64,000 nucleotides of DNA from Arachidicoccus terrestris (GCF_020042345.1 NZ_CP083387.1:3596001-3660000); one strand, 5' to 3'. Numbered from the stretch's first letter, positions 1 through 8,991 are shown. Notes: a model not told the origin generated them from the sequence alone. Made by a program: numbers and translations.

Positions 1-831
1 TCTTTTGGACCTTCCGGTGAAACAATTATTGAATACTCTATTTATGATGCTATCCGCGCCGGGTTTAAGAAAGTGATTTTTATCATTAGAAAGGATTTTG
101 TCGAAGATTTCAAGGAAATATTCGAACCTAAACTGAAGGGCAGAATTGAGGTAGACTATGTATTTCAAGAATTAACAGCCTATACTGACGGCTTTGATAT
201 TCCTTCGGAAAGAACAAAGCCTTTTGGTACTGCGCAGGCGATTCTTTGTTGTAAAGGCAAAATTGACGGGCCTTTTGCTGTGATCAATGCAGATGATTTT
301 TATGGAGCTGACGCCTTCCAGAAAGCTTATGCCTTCCTGGATGCAAAAGTTGCTGATAATGTATATGGTTCTATTGCCTATAAATTGAAAAATACCCTGA
401 GTGATAACGGATCCGTCTCCAGGGGAGAGATCATAACCAATGGTGATGGGCAGATGACAGGTATTGAAGAAAGATTGAAAATATATAAAAAAGACGGTAA
501 AATTGTTTTTGAGGATGGTGACACTGAGACTGAAATGGCACCCGATACATTTGTATCTATGAACTTTTTCTGTTTTGATCCATCTTTCGTGGAACTGTGC
601 GCCTCGGAGTTCCAACCTTTTTTGGAGAAGAATATCACCGATATTAAAAGCGAATTTCTGATGCCAAAAGTTGCAGACACATTTATCAAAGAGAAAAATG
701 GTATTATTGATGTAATACCAACTGACGCTAAATGGTTCGGTGTCACGTATAAAGAGGATGCTCCGGTCGTAAAAAAAGAACTAGATGAACTCTTAAAAGC
801 GGGTGTATATCCTGACAATCTGTGGGCATAA
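1..831 (+). CDS. NDP-sugar nucleotidyltransferase family protein (5' truncated by window edge)
   Basis: The reading frame is open from base 1, so the start codon lies outside the window; 276 codons plus stop remain. Residues early in the fragment (FGPSGETIIEYSIYDAIRAG) and the later stretch GPFAVINADDFYG are typical of the nucleotidyltransferase fold of sugar-nucleotide pyrophosphorylases; the DD pair would bind metal and sugar nucleotide. The N-terminal glycine-rich NTP-binding loop is missing because of the truncation. The enzyme is expected to be cytoplasmic and to join a nucleotide to a sugar phosphate, but the substrate cannot be read from the fragment. Lower-confidence alternative: a homologue that has become regulatory. 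No downstream partner: the next gene has its own leader. Confidence 0.8.
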   Translation, partial: SFGPSGETIIEYSIYDAIRAGFKKVIFIIRKDFVEDFKEIFEPKLKGRIEVDYVFQELTAYTDGFDIPSERTKPFGTAQAILCCKGKIDGPFAVINADDFYGADAFQKAYAFLDAKVADNVYGSIAYKLKNTLSDNGSVSRGEIITNGDGQMTGIEERLKIYKKDGKIVFEDGDTETEMAPDTFVSMNFFCFDPSFVELCASEFQPFLEKNITDIKSEFLMPKVADTFIKEKNGIIDVIPTDAKWFGVTYKEDAPVVKKELDELLKAGVYPDNLWA

Positions 832-910
832 TCAGATAATCTGTAGATAAACTCGGAAAACTGTAATTTTAAAGTCAGCCAGCCATCTATAGATTATAAA
901 ATATTAGCAA

Positions 911-926
911 ATGTTTTATAAAACAT
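911..926. promoter_or_regulatory. Perfect 16-bp palindrome upstream of the response regulator
   Basis: ATGTTTTATAAAACAT is its own reverse complement. It ends 4 bases before TACCTTTA (931-938), which resembles the Bacteroidota -7 box TAnnTTTG, and lies 39 bases before the start codon of the RprY-like gene. The position, over the expected -33 region, suits an operator, possibly for autoregulation. This is inference from symmetry and position only. Confidence 0.4.
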
Positions 927-964
927 AACCTACCTTTATATTCTAAATTAAAAATAAGTAGTAT

Positions 965-1660
965 ATGGTAACCAAAAAATACAAAATCCTTCTTTGCGAG
1001 GATGACCAAAATTTGGGAATGGTTTTAAAGAACTACCTGGAACTCAATGATTACGAAGTGGTCCTGGAACGTGACGGCCGGCTTGGGCTGGCTGCCTTCC
1101 AAAGAGAAGGAGCTGATATTTGCTTATTGGACGTAATGATGCCTCATATGGACGGTTTTACATTAGCAGAGGAAATCCGGGATATAAATCCGGATGTACC
1201 TTTGTTCTTCCTGAGTGCCAAAACCATGAAAGAGGATATTATTCAGGGATATAAACTGGGTGCGGATGACTATATCACTAAACCCTTTGACAGTGAAGTT
1301 TTATTACTGAAGATAAAAGCGATTCTGAAACGGAACGAAGAGGTCAATAAAGAGAATGAGTATGTTGAATTTGATTTAGGTGGATTCCATTTTAACCCTC
1401 GTTTGCGTCAGCTAATACACGGAGATGAAACACATACGCTTTCTCCAAAAGAAAATGAACTCTTGAAAATGCTCGCCGAGCATAAAAACGATCTTTTACC
1501 CAGAGAGAAAGCATTGAAGAAGATCTGGGGTAGCGATACCTATTTCAATGGCCGTAGTATGGACGTCTATATCGCCAAGCTCCGTAAGTACTTAAAAGAA
1601 GATGATCAGATCGAAATTGTCAACATTCACGGCAATGGCTTCCGTTTGGTAGCGCCGTAA
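965..1660 (+). CDS. rprY: OmpR-family two-component response regulator, RprY-like
   Basis: The 231-residue protein has a receiver domain (about 1-122) and a winged-helix DNA-binding domain (about 132-229). In the receiver I see the acidic pair E12/D13/D14, the phospho-acceptor D56 in LLDVMMP, S84 and the conserved K106 in YITKPF. The wing region ends in a pattern (RSMDVYIAKLRKYLK, then IHGNGFRL) that I recognise from the Bacteroides RprY family. It would be phosphorylated by a histidine kinase and bind DNA. No kinase gene lies beside it, so the sensor partner is outside the window or unlinked. A 16-bp palindrome sits just upstream. Confidence 0.9.
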   Translation: MVTKKYKILLCEDDQNLGMVLKNYLELNDYEVVLERDGRLGLAAFQREGADICLLDVMMPHMDGFTLAEEIRDINPDVPLFFLSAKTMKEDIIQGYKLGADDYITKPFDSEVLLLKIKAILKRNEEVNKENEYVEFDLGGFHFNPRLRQLIHGDETHTLSPKENELLKMLAEHKNDLLPREKALKKIWGSDTYFNGRSMDVYIAKLRKYLKEDDQIEIVNIHGNGFRLVAP

Positions 1661-1698
1661 CGCAGATAAGTTGGCTATTTTGCAATAAATGCCAATAA

Positions 1699-1737
1699 AC
1701 AAAGAGCCGATTCATTTGATTTGAATCGGCTCTTTGT
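1699..1737. terminator. Bidirectional rho-independent terminator
   Basis: A 16-bp perfect stem (1699-1714 with 1722-1737) and a 7-base loop lie between the converging RprY-like gene and GH92 gene. The arm ends carry A-rich/T-rich sequence on both sides, so it can serve both strands. Confidence 0.85.
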
Positions 1738-1759
1738 AATTAATGGGAATGGCTGCTCG

Positions 1760-4072
1760 TTATTTATGGTGTTTTTTACTCATGTAAAAAGTCAGCTTAC
1801 CGCCACTCGTAATATCTGATTGTGTAATTGTTTTGCTGTCCAGTTTTTTACCATTGAGCTCTACTTTACTGACATAGACATTTCCAGGTGACTGATTGAT
1901 CGCTTCTACAGTGAATGTCTTACCATTTTCCAGTGAAATACTGGCTGACTTCACCAGTGGACTGCCCAGACTGTAATGATCGCTACCCGGTGCGACTGGA
2001 TAGAACCCAAGAGCGCTGAATATATACCATGCACTCATTTGTCCGGTATCATCATTACCGCCTAAACCATCCGGTCCGTTATGGTACTGTGATTTAAGGA
2101 TCATTCTTACGGTGCTTTGCGTTTTCCAGGGTTCAGTGGTCCAGTTGTATAAATACGCGATATGGTGGGAAGGCTCATTGCCGTGCACATAGTTGCCGAT
2201 CAGCCCATCTCTGGTGATATCTTCGGTATGCGCAAAATATTTATCGGGCAGATAGGTTGTAAATAGCGCATCCAGTCTTTTAATAAATGCTCTGTCTCCG
2301 CCTAGTAACGCAATGAGTCCTTTAGGGTCATGTGGCACATATAAGGTATAATTCCAGGCATTTCCTTCTATAAAACCTTCTCCAGAAGTTTCCAAAGGAT
2401 CGAATTTCTTCCTGAACTGACCTGCCTTATTTTTGGGACGCATGTATCCTATGGAAGGGTCATATACGTTTTTGTAGTTTTGTGCTCTTTTTGTAAACTG
2501 CTGATATATTTGTTCATTACCCAGCTTTTTTGCCATTTGGGCTACACACCAGTCATCGTACGCATATTCGAGGGTCGTTGAAACAGAAGTGGCACTCATC
2601 GAATCTGGGATATACCCGTATTTTTCGTAAGCAGGAATATTATCATAGAGAGGATTAGTGGCCGTCGTTACGGCAGCCTCCAGCGCTTTTTTTGTATCAA
2701 ATCCCGCAATATTTTTGGCAACGGCGTCTGCAAGTACAGAGACGGCGTGATAACCGGTCATGCACCAGCCTTCATTGGCATAGGTAGACCATACGGGCAA
2801 CATGCGTATAATGCTTTGATCAAAATGCTTCAACATAGATTCTACCATGTCCCCGGCTCTTTTGGGTTGCAGGATGGTAAATAATGGGTGAAGGGCCCGG
2901 TGCGTATCCCAAAGGGAGAAAGTTGTATAATTGGTAAAACCTTCTTCTGCCGCGTTGTGTATCTGTTGATCCAACCCTTTATATGCTCCATCGACATCCA
3001 TGTAAATGGTTGGATTGATAAAGCTGTGATACATGGCCGTGTAGAAATTGATCTTATCGGAATCACTGACTGTCTGTATTTTTACTTTTTCCAGTTGCTT
3101 TTCCCAGGCCAACTGCCCTTCATTTTTAATTTTGTTGAAATCCCAGCCGGCAGCTTCAGCTTTCATATTGTCCAGTGCGCCCGTGTAGCTGACCGGAGAG
3201 AGGGCCATTTTAATCTTGACTTTTTCTCCTTGAGTCGTATTAAAATTAAAATAAGCCCTGATGTCGTGTCCCTGGATCAGCGGAAAGTTTTTAGTTACAT
3301 CAAACCTTCTCCAAAAACCGATGTATGGCTCATTGGTAGAATAATTCCTGTAGCCATAGCTTTTGAAGGGTTTGGAGAATCGCATGGCAAAATACTCCGT
3401 TCTGTTTTTAGCCCACCCGTTCGTCTGCCTATAACCGACAACGGTGGAGTCATCCAGAACCCGTATATAGGTCCAGACGTCTTTGCCAGGGTAATTGTAT
3501 AAATTATAGGTCATATCCAGAATGATATGTGCGCTGTCTGAGGCCGGAAATGTATATTGATGCATACCCACTCTGGTCGTAGCGGTAAGCTCTGCCTTAA
3601 TACCATAATCTTCCAGTTCAACACTATAATAATTGGCTGCTGCCGTCTCGGTCTTATGGGAAAAACGGGAGCGGAACCCGCTATCTGGATCTGTTGCTGT
3701 GCCGGGATTAAGTTGTAGCTTACCTACAGTTGGCATTACAAGGAAATCTCCGAGATCGGAATGCCCCGTTCCATTAAAATGTGTATGTGCGAACCCGACG
3801 ATGGTCTTATCATCATATTGATAGCCGGCACAGTATTTATAGACATCAGGCACATACTTGCCGTCTACACTATAGGGAATGGTGTCGGTCTCTGGACTGA
3901 GTTGCACGGCACCAAAGGGAACGGTGGCTCCAGGAAAAGTATGCCCCATACGCTGTGTTCCGATTATGGGCTTGACAAATTGCACCAATGGCAGGTCCTT
4001 TTCAGATTGAGCAAAATTCGTTTCGGCTATAAGTGTTAGACAGCCTAACAGTATAACTGTTCTTTTTATCAT
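1760..4072 (-). CDS. GH92 family alpha-mannosidase, secreted
   Basis: The 770-residue protein begins with a cleavable signal peptide (hydrophobic VILLGCLTLIAETNFAQ). It continues with FVKPIIGTQRMGHTFPGATVPFGAVQLSPET, the usual opening of GH92 enzymes, split here by family knowledge into FVKPIIGTQRMGHTFPGATV and PFGAVQLSPET. Near the C terminus GNDDTGQMSAWY and SALGFYPV match the GH92 catalytic domain; EGNAWNYT carries the likely acid glutamate. Family members are calcium-dependent inverting exo-alpha-mannosidases acting on alpha-1,2/1,3/1,4/1,6 mannosides in the periplasm or outside. It lies 22 bases after a DtxR-family regulator on the same strand and is probably cotranscribed with it. A second GH92 lies at 43578-45830. 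Linkage specificity cannot be read. Confidence 0.92.
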   Translation of the reverse strand: MIKRTVILLGCLTLIAETNFAQSEKDLPLVQFVKPIIGTQRMGHTFPGATVPFGAVQLSPETDTIPYSVDGKYVPDVYKYCAGYQYDDKTIVGFAHTHFNGTGHSDLGDFLVMPTVGKLQLNPGTATDPDSGFRSRFSHKTETAAANYYSVELEDYGIKAELTATTRVGMHQYTFPASDSAHIILDMTYNLYNYPGKDVWTYIRVLDDSTVVGYRQTNGWAKNRTEYFAMRFSKPFKSYGYRNYSTNEPYIGFWRRFDVTKNFPLIQGHDIRAYFNFNTTQGEKVKIKMALSPVSYTGALDNMKAEAAGWDFNKIKNEGQLAWEKQLEKVKIQTVSDSDKINFYTAMYHSFINPTIYMDVDGAYKGLDQQIHNAAEEGFTNYTTFSLWDTHRALHPLFTILQPKRAGDMVESMLKHFDQSIIRMLPVWSTYANEGWCMTGYHAVSVLADAVAKNIAGFDTKKALEAAVTTATNPLYDNIPAYEKYGYIPDSMSATSVSTTLEYAYDDWCVAQMAKKLGNEQIYQQFTKRAQNYKNVYDPSIGYMRPKNKAGQFRKKFDPLETSGEGFIEGNAWNYTLYVPHDPKGLIALLGGDRAFIKRLDALFTTYLPDKYFAHTEDITRDGLIGNYVHGNEPSHHIAYLYNWTTEPWKTQSTVRMILKSQYHNGPDGLGGNDDTGQMSAWYIFSALGFYPVAPGSDHYSLGSPLVKSASISLENGKTFTVEAINQSPGNVYVSKVELNGKKLDSKTITQSDITSGGKLTFYMSKKHHK

Positions 4073-4094
4073 TCTTTAATATTTAATGCTTACT

Positions 4095-4760
4095 TCAGTC
4101 ACTGACCAATAGGTTTTTGGCTACTTCACTGCTGATCATAACAGGCGTGCGATTACCAATACGGATCACCATGGAATGGTCAAATTCCTGGATCTCTTTT
4201 ACTTCGATCTTATCGTTTATGGTCATTTTGATTTTATCCAGATATTGTAGAAATGCTGTAGTATGATTGGCGACGCCAATCAGTCTGAAACTACCAGGCT
4301 CTTCCACCGTAATCAGCGGAAAGGTCTGGGACTGTGGCAGCTGTCCGTTCTTGTCCGGGATGGGGTCCCCATGGGGATCAAATTTTGGGAAACCGAGCAA
4401 TTTATCTAACTGGCGGATCAGTTTATCGGATTGGATATGCTCTAATTGTTCAGCAATTTCGTGCACTTCATCCCAGGTGAAAGCCAGTTTGTTGACCAGA
4501 AAAGTTTCCCAGAGCCGATGCTTGCGGATAACTTTTAACGCCAGTGCTTCACCCTGAAGCGTCAATGCAGCCCCATCAATCCGGTTGTAATCAATCAGGT
4601 TCTTTTCATTTAATTTCTTGAGCATCTCTGTCACAGTTGCAGGGTTGATATGCAACATTTCTGCAATTGAAAGATTGGCAATCTTCCCTTTACTTTGTCT
4701 GGAAAGGGTGTATATAGTTTTTAAATAGTTCTCTTCTGTAAAGGAAATGGCTTGTTCCAT
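4095..4760 (-). CDS. DtxR/MntR-family metal-dependent transcriptional regulator
   Basis: At 221 residues it has the full DtxR architecture: an N-terminal winged helix (about 1-65; FTEENYLKTIYTLSR, then INPATVTEMLKKL as the recognition helix), a metal-binding dimerisation domain (about 66-140, with HEIAEQLEHI and DKLLGFPKFDPHGDPIP), and a C-terminal FeoA/SH3-like domain (about 148-217). In this family Fe2+ or Mn2+ activates DNA binding to repress metal uptake. The gene diverges from an Omp85 gene and precedes a GH92 gene on the same strand, an unusual neighbour for a metal regulator. No feoB or mntH is nearby. The divergent 4761-4872 region is the likely regulatory target, but I found no clear operator. 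Confidence 0.92.
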   Translation of the reverse strand: MEQAISFTEENYLKTIYTLSRQSKGKIANLSIAEMLHINPATVTEMLKKLNEKNLIDYNRIDGAALTLQGEALALKVIRKHRLWETFLVNKLAFTWDEVHEIAEQLEHIQSDKLIRQLDKLLGFPKFDPHGDPIPDKNGQLPQSQTFPLITVEEPGSFRLIGVANHTTAFLQYLDKIKMTINDKIEVKEIQEFDHSMVIRIGNRTPVMISSEVAKNLLVSD

Positions 4761-4872
4761 AATAATAAAATTGAGTGCACGTTTAATACTGGTAAAGTTA
4801 TCTTTATCTTCCGGGCAAACCTAATGATCATTCATGAAAGTTTGCGATTAGAAAAGACCTATTTTGCAGGTC

Positions 4873-6774
4873 ATGAGAAGATATGTTAATCAGTCTTTTA
4901 TGCACATTCAATCTGGCCTTATTAACTTTTTTATTGTTCTATCAAGAAAAGCCAGACCCGTCGAATGGGTCGTTTTAAGCCTACTGGGGTTGTTCCTGGT
5001 TCTCCCCGCCAGCAGCCATGCCCAACAGCTTCCGCAAGATAGTATAGAATTGCAAATTCAGAGGTTGGACAGCAGCTCGTTAGATGTTCATTTAGGATTT
5101 ATTAGCAGTTTTCCTACAATTGATTCCTGTAAACATTATTTACAGTTACTTCCGGCAAAGTTACAAGCTGCAGGCTATATTGGTGCTTCTGTAGATTCTT
5201 TCTGGCAGGAAGATGCTCATCTTATGAAAGCTAGTCTTTATATAGGCCCAGCTTATAAATGGGCCGCAATAGAATTATCCGACGAAGAACAGGCAATTCT
5301 TGAAAGCCAGCGGATCTATCCCCGTGATATAGCCGGAAGCGTTGTCAAACCAGAAATCATTAGAACCATATTAGAGGGGCTCATCAATTATTATCTGGAC
5401 CGGGGTTATCCTTTCGTCAGAACCCGACTGGATAGCGTCCGTTTTGAGCCAGCCTCCGGCCATCAAAATCAGATGAGCGTCAGGGCAAAGATATCAGTAG
5501 ATAAAGGTCTCCGGTATACGATCGATACGATTCTGATTAAAGGAAACGCACAAGTTAAGCCCCGTTTCCTGAGCCAGTACCTTAATATTCATCCGGGAGA
5601 AGCTTTTAATCAGTCTAAAATACAGGCAGCTGACCGGTTACTTAAGAATCTGCCTTATGTTAAATGGAATGGCCCATCTCAAATTAGTATGGGTATTTCG
5701 GGAGCAACCCTGAATGTACTACTAGATAAAAAGCCGACCAACCAGATCGATGCGCTGATCGGTTTTATGCCAGCGGGCGGCGAACCGGGAGGCAAACTTC
5801 AGGTGACAGGCCAGGTTGCCTTATTGCTCAAGAACGCATTTGGCAGCGGAGAAATGATCAATATTAACTGGGAGCAATTGCAGCCACAGTCGCCTAACAT
5901 CGCACTTGCTTTTCAACGCCCTTATATTATGCACTCGCCCTTCGGGCTGGATCTTAGCTTTAGTCTCTATAAAAAGGACTCCGCTTATGTGAATGTTGCA
6001 GCCAATATCGGAACTACTTATCAGTTTTCCCCTTTACAGACGGGCCGGATATTCCTGAATTTGGCTTCTTCCAGACTATTGGACGTGGATACGCTGACCA
6101 TAATTGCGGAAAAACAACTACCCGAGATTATGGATGTCCATTCTGTAAACATGGGTCTGGGGTATCAGATAAATACAACAGACTACCGGTTCAATCCCCG
6201 AAGAGGCACAGAACTGGATCTGGAAGCCATTATCGGCAATAAGAAAGTCAAAAAGAACAACGCTATTACCCAGATTACTCCAGTAGACGGTTTTGACTAT
6301 GCGAGCTTGTACGACACGGTTCCGTTAAGCAGTTATCAGGTGAGAGTTCGCCTGGCAGCGGCTAAATATTTACCTGTAGGCAAATATGGTGTCCTCAAAC
6401 TGGCAGCGAATGGAGGGCTGTATCAAAGTGCTCACATTTTCGTAAATGAGATGTTTATGGTAGGAGGATATGAGTTGCTCCGGGGATTTGATGAGCAAAG
6501 CATTTATGCGACCTCATATGGAATAGGGACGCTGGAATACCGGTATCTGATTGGCCAAAACTCGTATTTTTTTGGATTCTCTGATTTTGGGTATGCCGGC
6601 TATCACAATCACATAAAGAATATAAATAACGGGTATCTAAGTTTCGGCCTGGGAATGGCCTTTGAAACAAAGGCTGGCATTTTTAATTTTAGTCTGGCCA
6701 CTGGTAGAGGGGGAGGTAATAGTTTTGGCCTGAATCAGGCCAAAGTACATATTGGCTATGTGACCGTGTTTTAA
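4873..6774 (+). CDS. Omp85-superfamily (BamA/TamA-like) outer membrane protein
   Basis: From the ATG at 4873 the protein is 633 residues (a TTG nine bases upstream is in frame but less likely). A long n-region is followed by the signal segment WVVLSLLGLFLVLPASSHAQ. After two weakly conserved segments there is a POTRA-like domain around residues 200-280 (IDTILIKGNAQVKPRFLSQY ... GEAFNQSKIQAADRLLKNLP). The C-terminal 330 residues form a beta-barrel of the bacterial surface antigen type with FNPRRGTELDLEA and a terminal aromatic F. With one clear POTRA it is shorter than BamA and more like TamA or a lipid/protein exporter. It stands alone, divergent from the DtxR-family gene; its substrate is unknown. 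Confidence 0.8.
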   Translation: MRRYVNQSFMHIQSGLINFFIVLSRKARPVEWVVLSLLGLFLVLPASSHAQQLPQDSIELQIQRLDSSSLDVHLGFISSFPTIDSCKHYLQLLPAKLQAAGYIGASVDSFWQEDAHLMKASLYIGPAYKWAAIELSDEEQAILESQRIYPRDIAGSVVKPEIIRTILEGLINYYLDRGYPFVRTRLDSVRFEPASGHQNQMSVRAKISVDKGLRYTIDTILIKGNAQVKPRFLSQYLNIHPGEAFNQSKIQAADRLLKNLPYVKWNGPSQISMGISGATLNVLLDKKPTNQIDALIGFMPAGGEPGGKLQVTGQVALLLKNAFGSGEMININWEQLQPQSPNIALAFQRPYIMHSPFGLDLSFSLYKKDSAYVNVAANIGTTYQFSPLQTGRIFLNLASSRLLDVDTLTIIAEKQLPEIMDVHSVNMGLGYQINTTDYRFNPRRGTELDLEAIIGNKKVKKNNAITQITPVDGFDYASLYDTVPLSSYQVRVRLAAAKYLPVGKYGVLKLAANGGLYQSAHIFVNEMFMVGGYELLRGFDEQSIYATSYGIGTLEYRYLIGQNSYFFGFSDFGYAGYHNHIKNINNGYLSFGLGMAFETKAGIFNFSLATGRGGGNSFGLNQAKVHIGYVTVF

Positions 6775-6777
6775 TAT

Positions 6778-6818
6778 CAAAAAATCCGCAAGCGTTTAAC
6801 ACACCTGCGGATTTTTTA
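6778..6818 (+). terminator. Rho-independent terminator after the Omp85 gene
   Basis: AAAATCCGCA pairs with TGCGGATTTT around an 18-base spacer and is followed by further T residues. It lies between the Omp85 gene and the converging sucC gene, so it may act on both strands. Confidence 0.75.
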
Positions 6819-6840
6819 TTATAATAAAGTATATATCCAA

Positions 6841-8052
6841 TTATGCGACCGCTTTTTTTACCAGATCAGCAGCTTCGCTCAATAAAATAGCTGACTGAAC
6901 TTTCAAACCACTTTCATCAATAAGCTTTTTCGCTTCTTCTGCGTTAGTTCCCTGCAGTCGTACGATAATGGGAATTTCAATATTGCCGAGTTTATTAAAG
7001 GCTTCAATGACACCTGCGGCCACGCGGTCGCAACGAACGATACCACCGAAGATATTGATCAGAATAGCCTTGACATTAGGGTCCTTCAAGATAATCCTGA
7101 AGCCAGCTTCAACAGTTTCTGCATTGGCAGTGCCGCCTACATCCAGAAAGTTGGCAGGATCTCCACCGCTGAGTTTGATCATATCCATCGTTGCCATGGC
7201 CAGGCCTGCACCGTTAACCATACAACCCACATTACCGTCCAGTTTAACAAAGTTCAGGTTGTATTGGCCTGCCTCAACTTCAGTAGGATCTTCTTCTGTG
7301 ACATCTCTGAGGGCCTCGATGTCCGGATGGCGCATCAATGCATTTTCATCAATATTAAGTTTACAATCGACTGCAATGATTTTATCGTCGGATGTTTTAA
7401 ATAATGGGTTGATTTCCAGCATGGAAGCGTCCGTTCCAATATAGGCGTTATACAGATTGGTCACGAATTTGACACAATTTTTAAAAGCCTGACCGGAAAG
7501 ACCGAGATTAAAGGCAATTTCACGAGCCTGGTAAGGCATCAGTCCACCACCTGGGTAAACCCATTCTTTAAAAATCTTCTCCGGTGTTTTTTCAGCGACT
7601 TCTTCAATGTCCATACCGCCTTCGGTACTATACATAATGACATTTTGTCCTTTGGAGCGATCCAGCAGGATAGAAAGATAGAATTCTTTGATCGGCTGGT
7701 CACCCTCATAGTAAGCATCTTTAGCGACAAAGATCTTATTTACTTTTTTCCCTTCAGGCCCCGTTTGCTTGGTGACAAGTACACCTCCCAGGATATTACG
7801 TGCAACGGCAGCTGCTTCCTCAGCACTTTTAACTACTTGAACACCATGCTGTTCTGTTCCCTGTATGGTCCCTTTACCACGTCCGCCGGCATGGATTTGT
7901 GCTTTGATAACGGCGAACTTACTGTTGGTTTCCGATTTTATCTGACGATAGGCCTCTTCTGCGGCCATTACGGAGTCAGCTGAGATGCCTTCCTGTACAG
8001 GTACATTATATTTTTTCAATAATTCTTTTGCCTGGTATTCATGCAAATTCAT
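6841..8052 (-). CDS. sucC: Succinyl-CoA ligase (ADP-forming), beta subunit
   Basis: The 403-residue protein starts MNLHEYQAKELL, the canonical SucC opening; an in-frame upstream extension (to 8103) is non-homologous, so the ATG at 8052 is chosen. The N-terminal ATP-grasp fold (about 1-240; AQIHAGGRGKGTIQG, then LEINPLFKT) is followed by the CoA-ligase domain with GLAMATMDMIKLSGG, FLDVGGTA and NIFGGIVRCDRVA. The enzyme converts succinyl-CoA to succinate with formation of ATP or GTP in the TCA cycle and forms a heterotetramer with SucD. The alpha subunit gene sucD is not adjacent, so the subunits are encoded separately. The TCA gene icd lies 940 bases upstream with hisA between. Confidence 0.97.
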   Translation of the reverse strand: MNLHEYQAKELLKKYNVPVQEGISADSVMAAEEAYRQIKSETNSKFAVIKAQIHAGGRGKGTIQGTEQHGVQVVKSAEEAAAVARNILGGVLVTKQTGPEGKKVNKIFVAKDAYYEGDQPIKEFYLSILLDRSKGQNVIMYSTEGGMDIEEVAEKTPEKIFKEWVYPGGGLMPYQAREIAFNLGLSGQAFKNCVKFVTNLYNAYIGTDASMLEINPLFKTSDDKIIAVDCKLNIDENALMRHPDIEALRDVTEEDPTEVEAGQYNLNFVKLDGNVGCMVNGAGLAMATMDMIKLSGGDPANFLDVGGTANAETVEAGFRIILKDPNVKAILINIFGGIVRCDRVAAGVIEAFNKLGNIEIPIIVRLQGTNAEEAKKLIDESGLKVQSAILLSEAADLVKKAVA

Positions 8053-8180
8053 AAGACTACATTTAAGATTTATAGTGGCACGAAGATAAGCCAACTCGAC
8101 CAATGTGCAAAGGTTGATTTCTAACTTGATCGTTTCCTTTAAGGTTTGTCACCGTGACTGAACAGAGAAAATTTCAGCCG

Positions 8181-8894
8181 TTAAAATCGACTGAGGTCTT
8201 TTAGCGCGACTTTTCCTTCATAAATGGCTTTACCGACAATAGCTGCCGCACAACCAATGTCTGCCAATGCTTCCAGATCGGTCATAGAACTGACACCTCC
8301 ACTGGCAATGAAGTATAGTTCAGGAAATTGTTTTATAATGTCTTCGTACAAGGGAAGGGAAGGTCCTTGTAAAAGCCCATCCTTGGAGACATCTGTACAG
8401 AAGATGTTTTTTATCCCTTTTTTGTGGTATTTTTTAATAAAATCAAATACAGACAGATCAGTCGTCTCCAGCCAACCGCCTATTGTAATGAGTTCATTTT
8501 TCACATCTGCTCCCAGTAGGAATTTATCTGCACCATATATGTCGATCCATTCAGTGAACAGTGCTTCATTTTTAACGGCGATAGATCCTATGGTGGCGTA
8601 TTTAGCTCCGGAACTGAGTACAATCTCAACATCATTTTCGGTTTTAATACCACCGCCAAAATCAATGTTCAGGTTCGTCGCCGAAGCAATATTTTCCAGT
8701 ACCTTCCAATTGGTTACTTTACCGGCTTTGGCACCATCCAGGTCGACGAGATGCAGCCTGTTGAGGCCAGCGGCTTCGAAAGCCTGTGCTACTTCAACCG
8801 GGTTTTCATTGTATATGGTTTTCTGATTATAATCGCCCTGGGTCAGACGGACACATTTGCCGTCAATCAGGTCTATGGCGGGAATGATTTGCAT
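8181..8894 (-). CDS. hisA: Phosphoribosylformimino-5-aminoimidazole carboxamide ribotide isomerase
   Basis: This is a full-length (237 residue) TIM-barrel HisA. MQIIPAIDLIDGKCVRLTQG contains the first catalytic aspartate (D8), LVDLDGAK and FGGGIK are the first half-barrel phosphate motifs, and CTDVSKDGLLQGPS with FIASGGVSS form the second. The symmetrical repeats are characteristic of HisA and HisF; D8 with the GDYNQKTIY segment favours HisA. It carries out the Amadori isomerisation in step 4 of histidine synthesis. In many bacteria hisA sits between hisH and hisF; here it stands alone between icd and sucC. Confidence 0.96.
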   Translation of the reverse strand: MQIIPAIDLIDGKCVRLTQGDYNQKTIYNENPVEVAQAFEAAGLNRLHLVDLDGAKAGKVTNWKVLENIASATNLNIDFGGGIKTENDVEIVLSSGAKYATIGSIAVKNEALFTEWIDIYGADKFLLGADVKNELITIGGWLETTDLSVFDFIKKYHKKGIKNIFCTDVSKDGLLQGPSLPLYEDIIKQFPELYFIASGGVSSMTDLEALADIGCAAAIVGKAIYEGKVALKDLSRF

Positions 8895-8926
8895 ATATGA
8901 AATTAAGTATTTTGATGATCGTTAAT

Positions 8927-8965
8927 AAAGAATGCGCAACAAAATTGGGGTGTTGCGCATTCTTT
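8927..8965 (-). terminator. Rho-independent terminator after icd
   Basis: A perfect 14-bp stem (8927-8940 with 8952-8965) and an 11-base loop lie 27 bases past the icd stop on the minus strand, with T-rich sequence at the stem end. It separates icd from hisA, so hisA probably has its own promoter or is served by read-through. Confidence 0.85.
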
Positions 8966-8991
8966 TATCTATTAATTAGAACTATATGATC

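Noticed and set aside
2888-3502. A 204-codon plus-strand frame inside the GH92 gene
   Set aside because: Antisense to the catalytic region of GH92, with no domain and no promoter.
8052-8103. Longer N terminus for sucC
   Set aside because: The 17 extra residues have no likeness to SucC, whereas the internal ATG starts the canonical MNLHEYQ.
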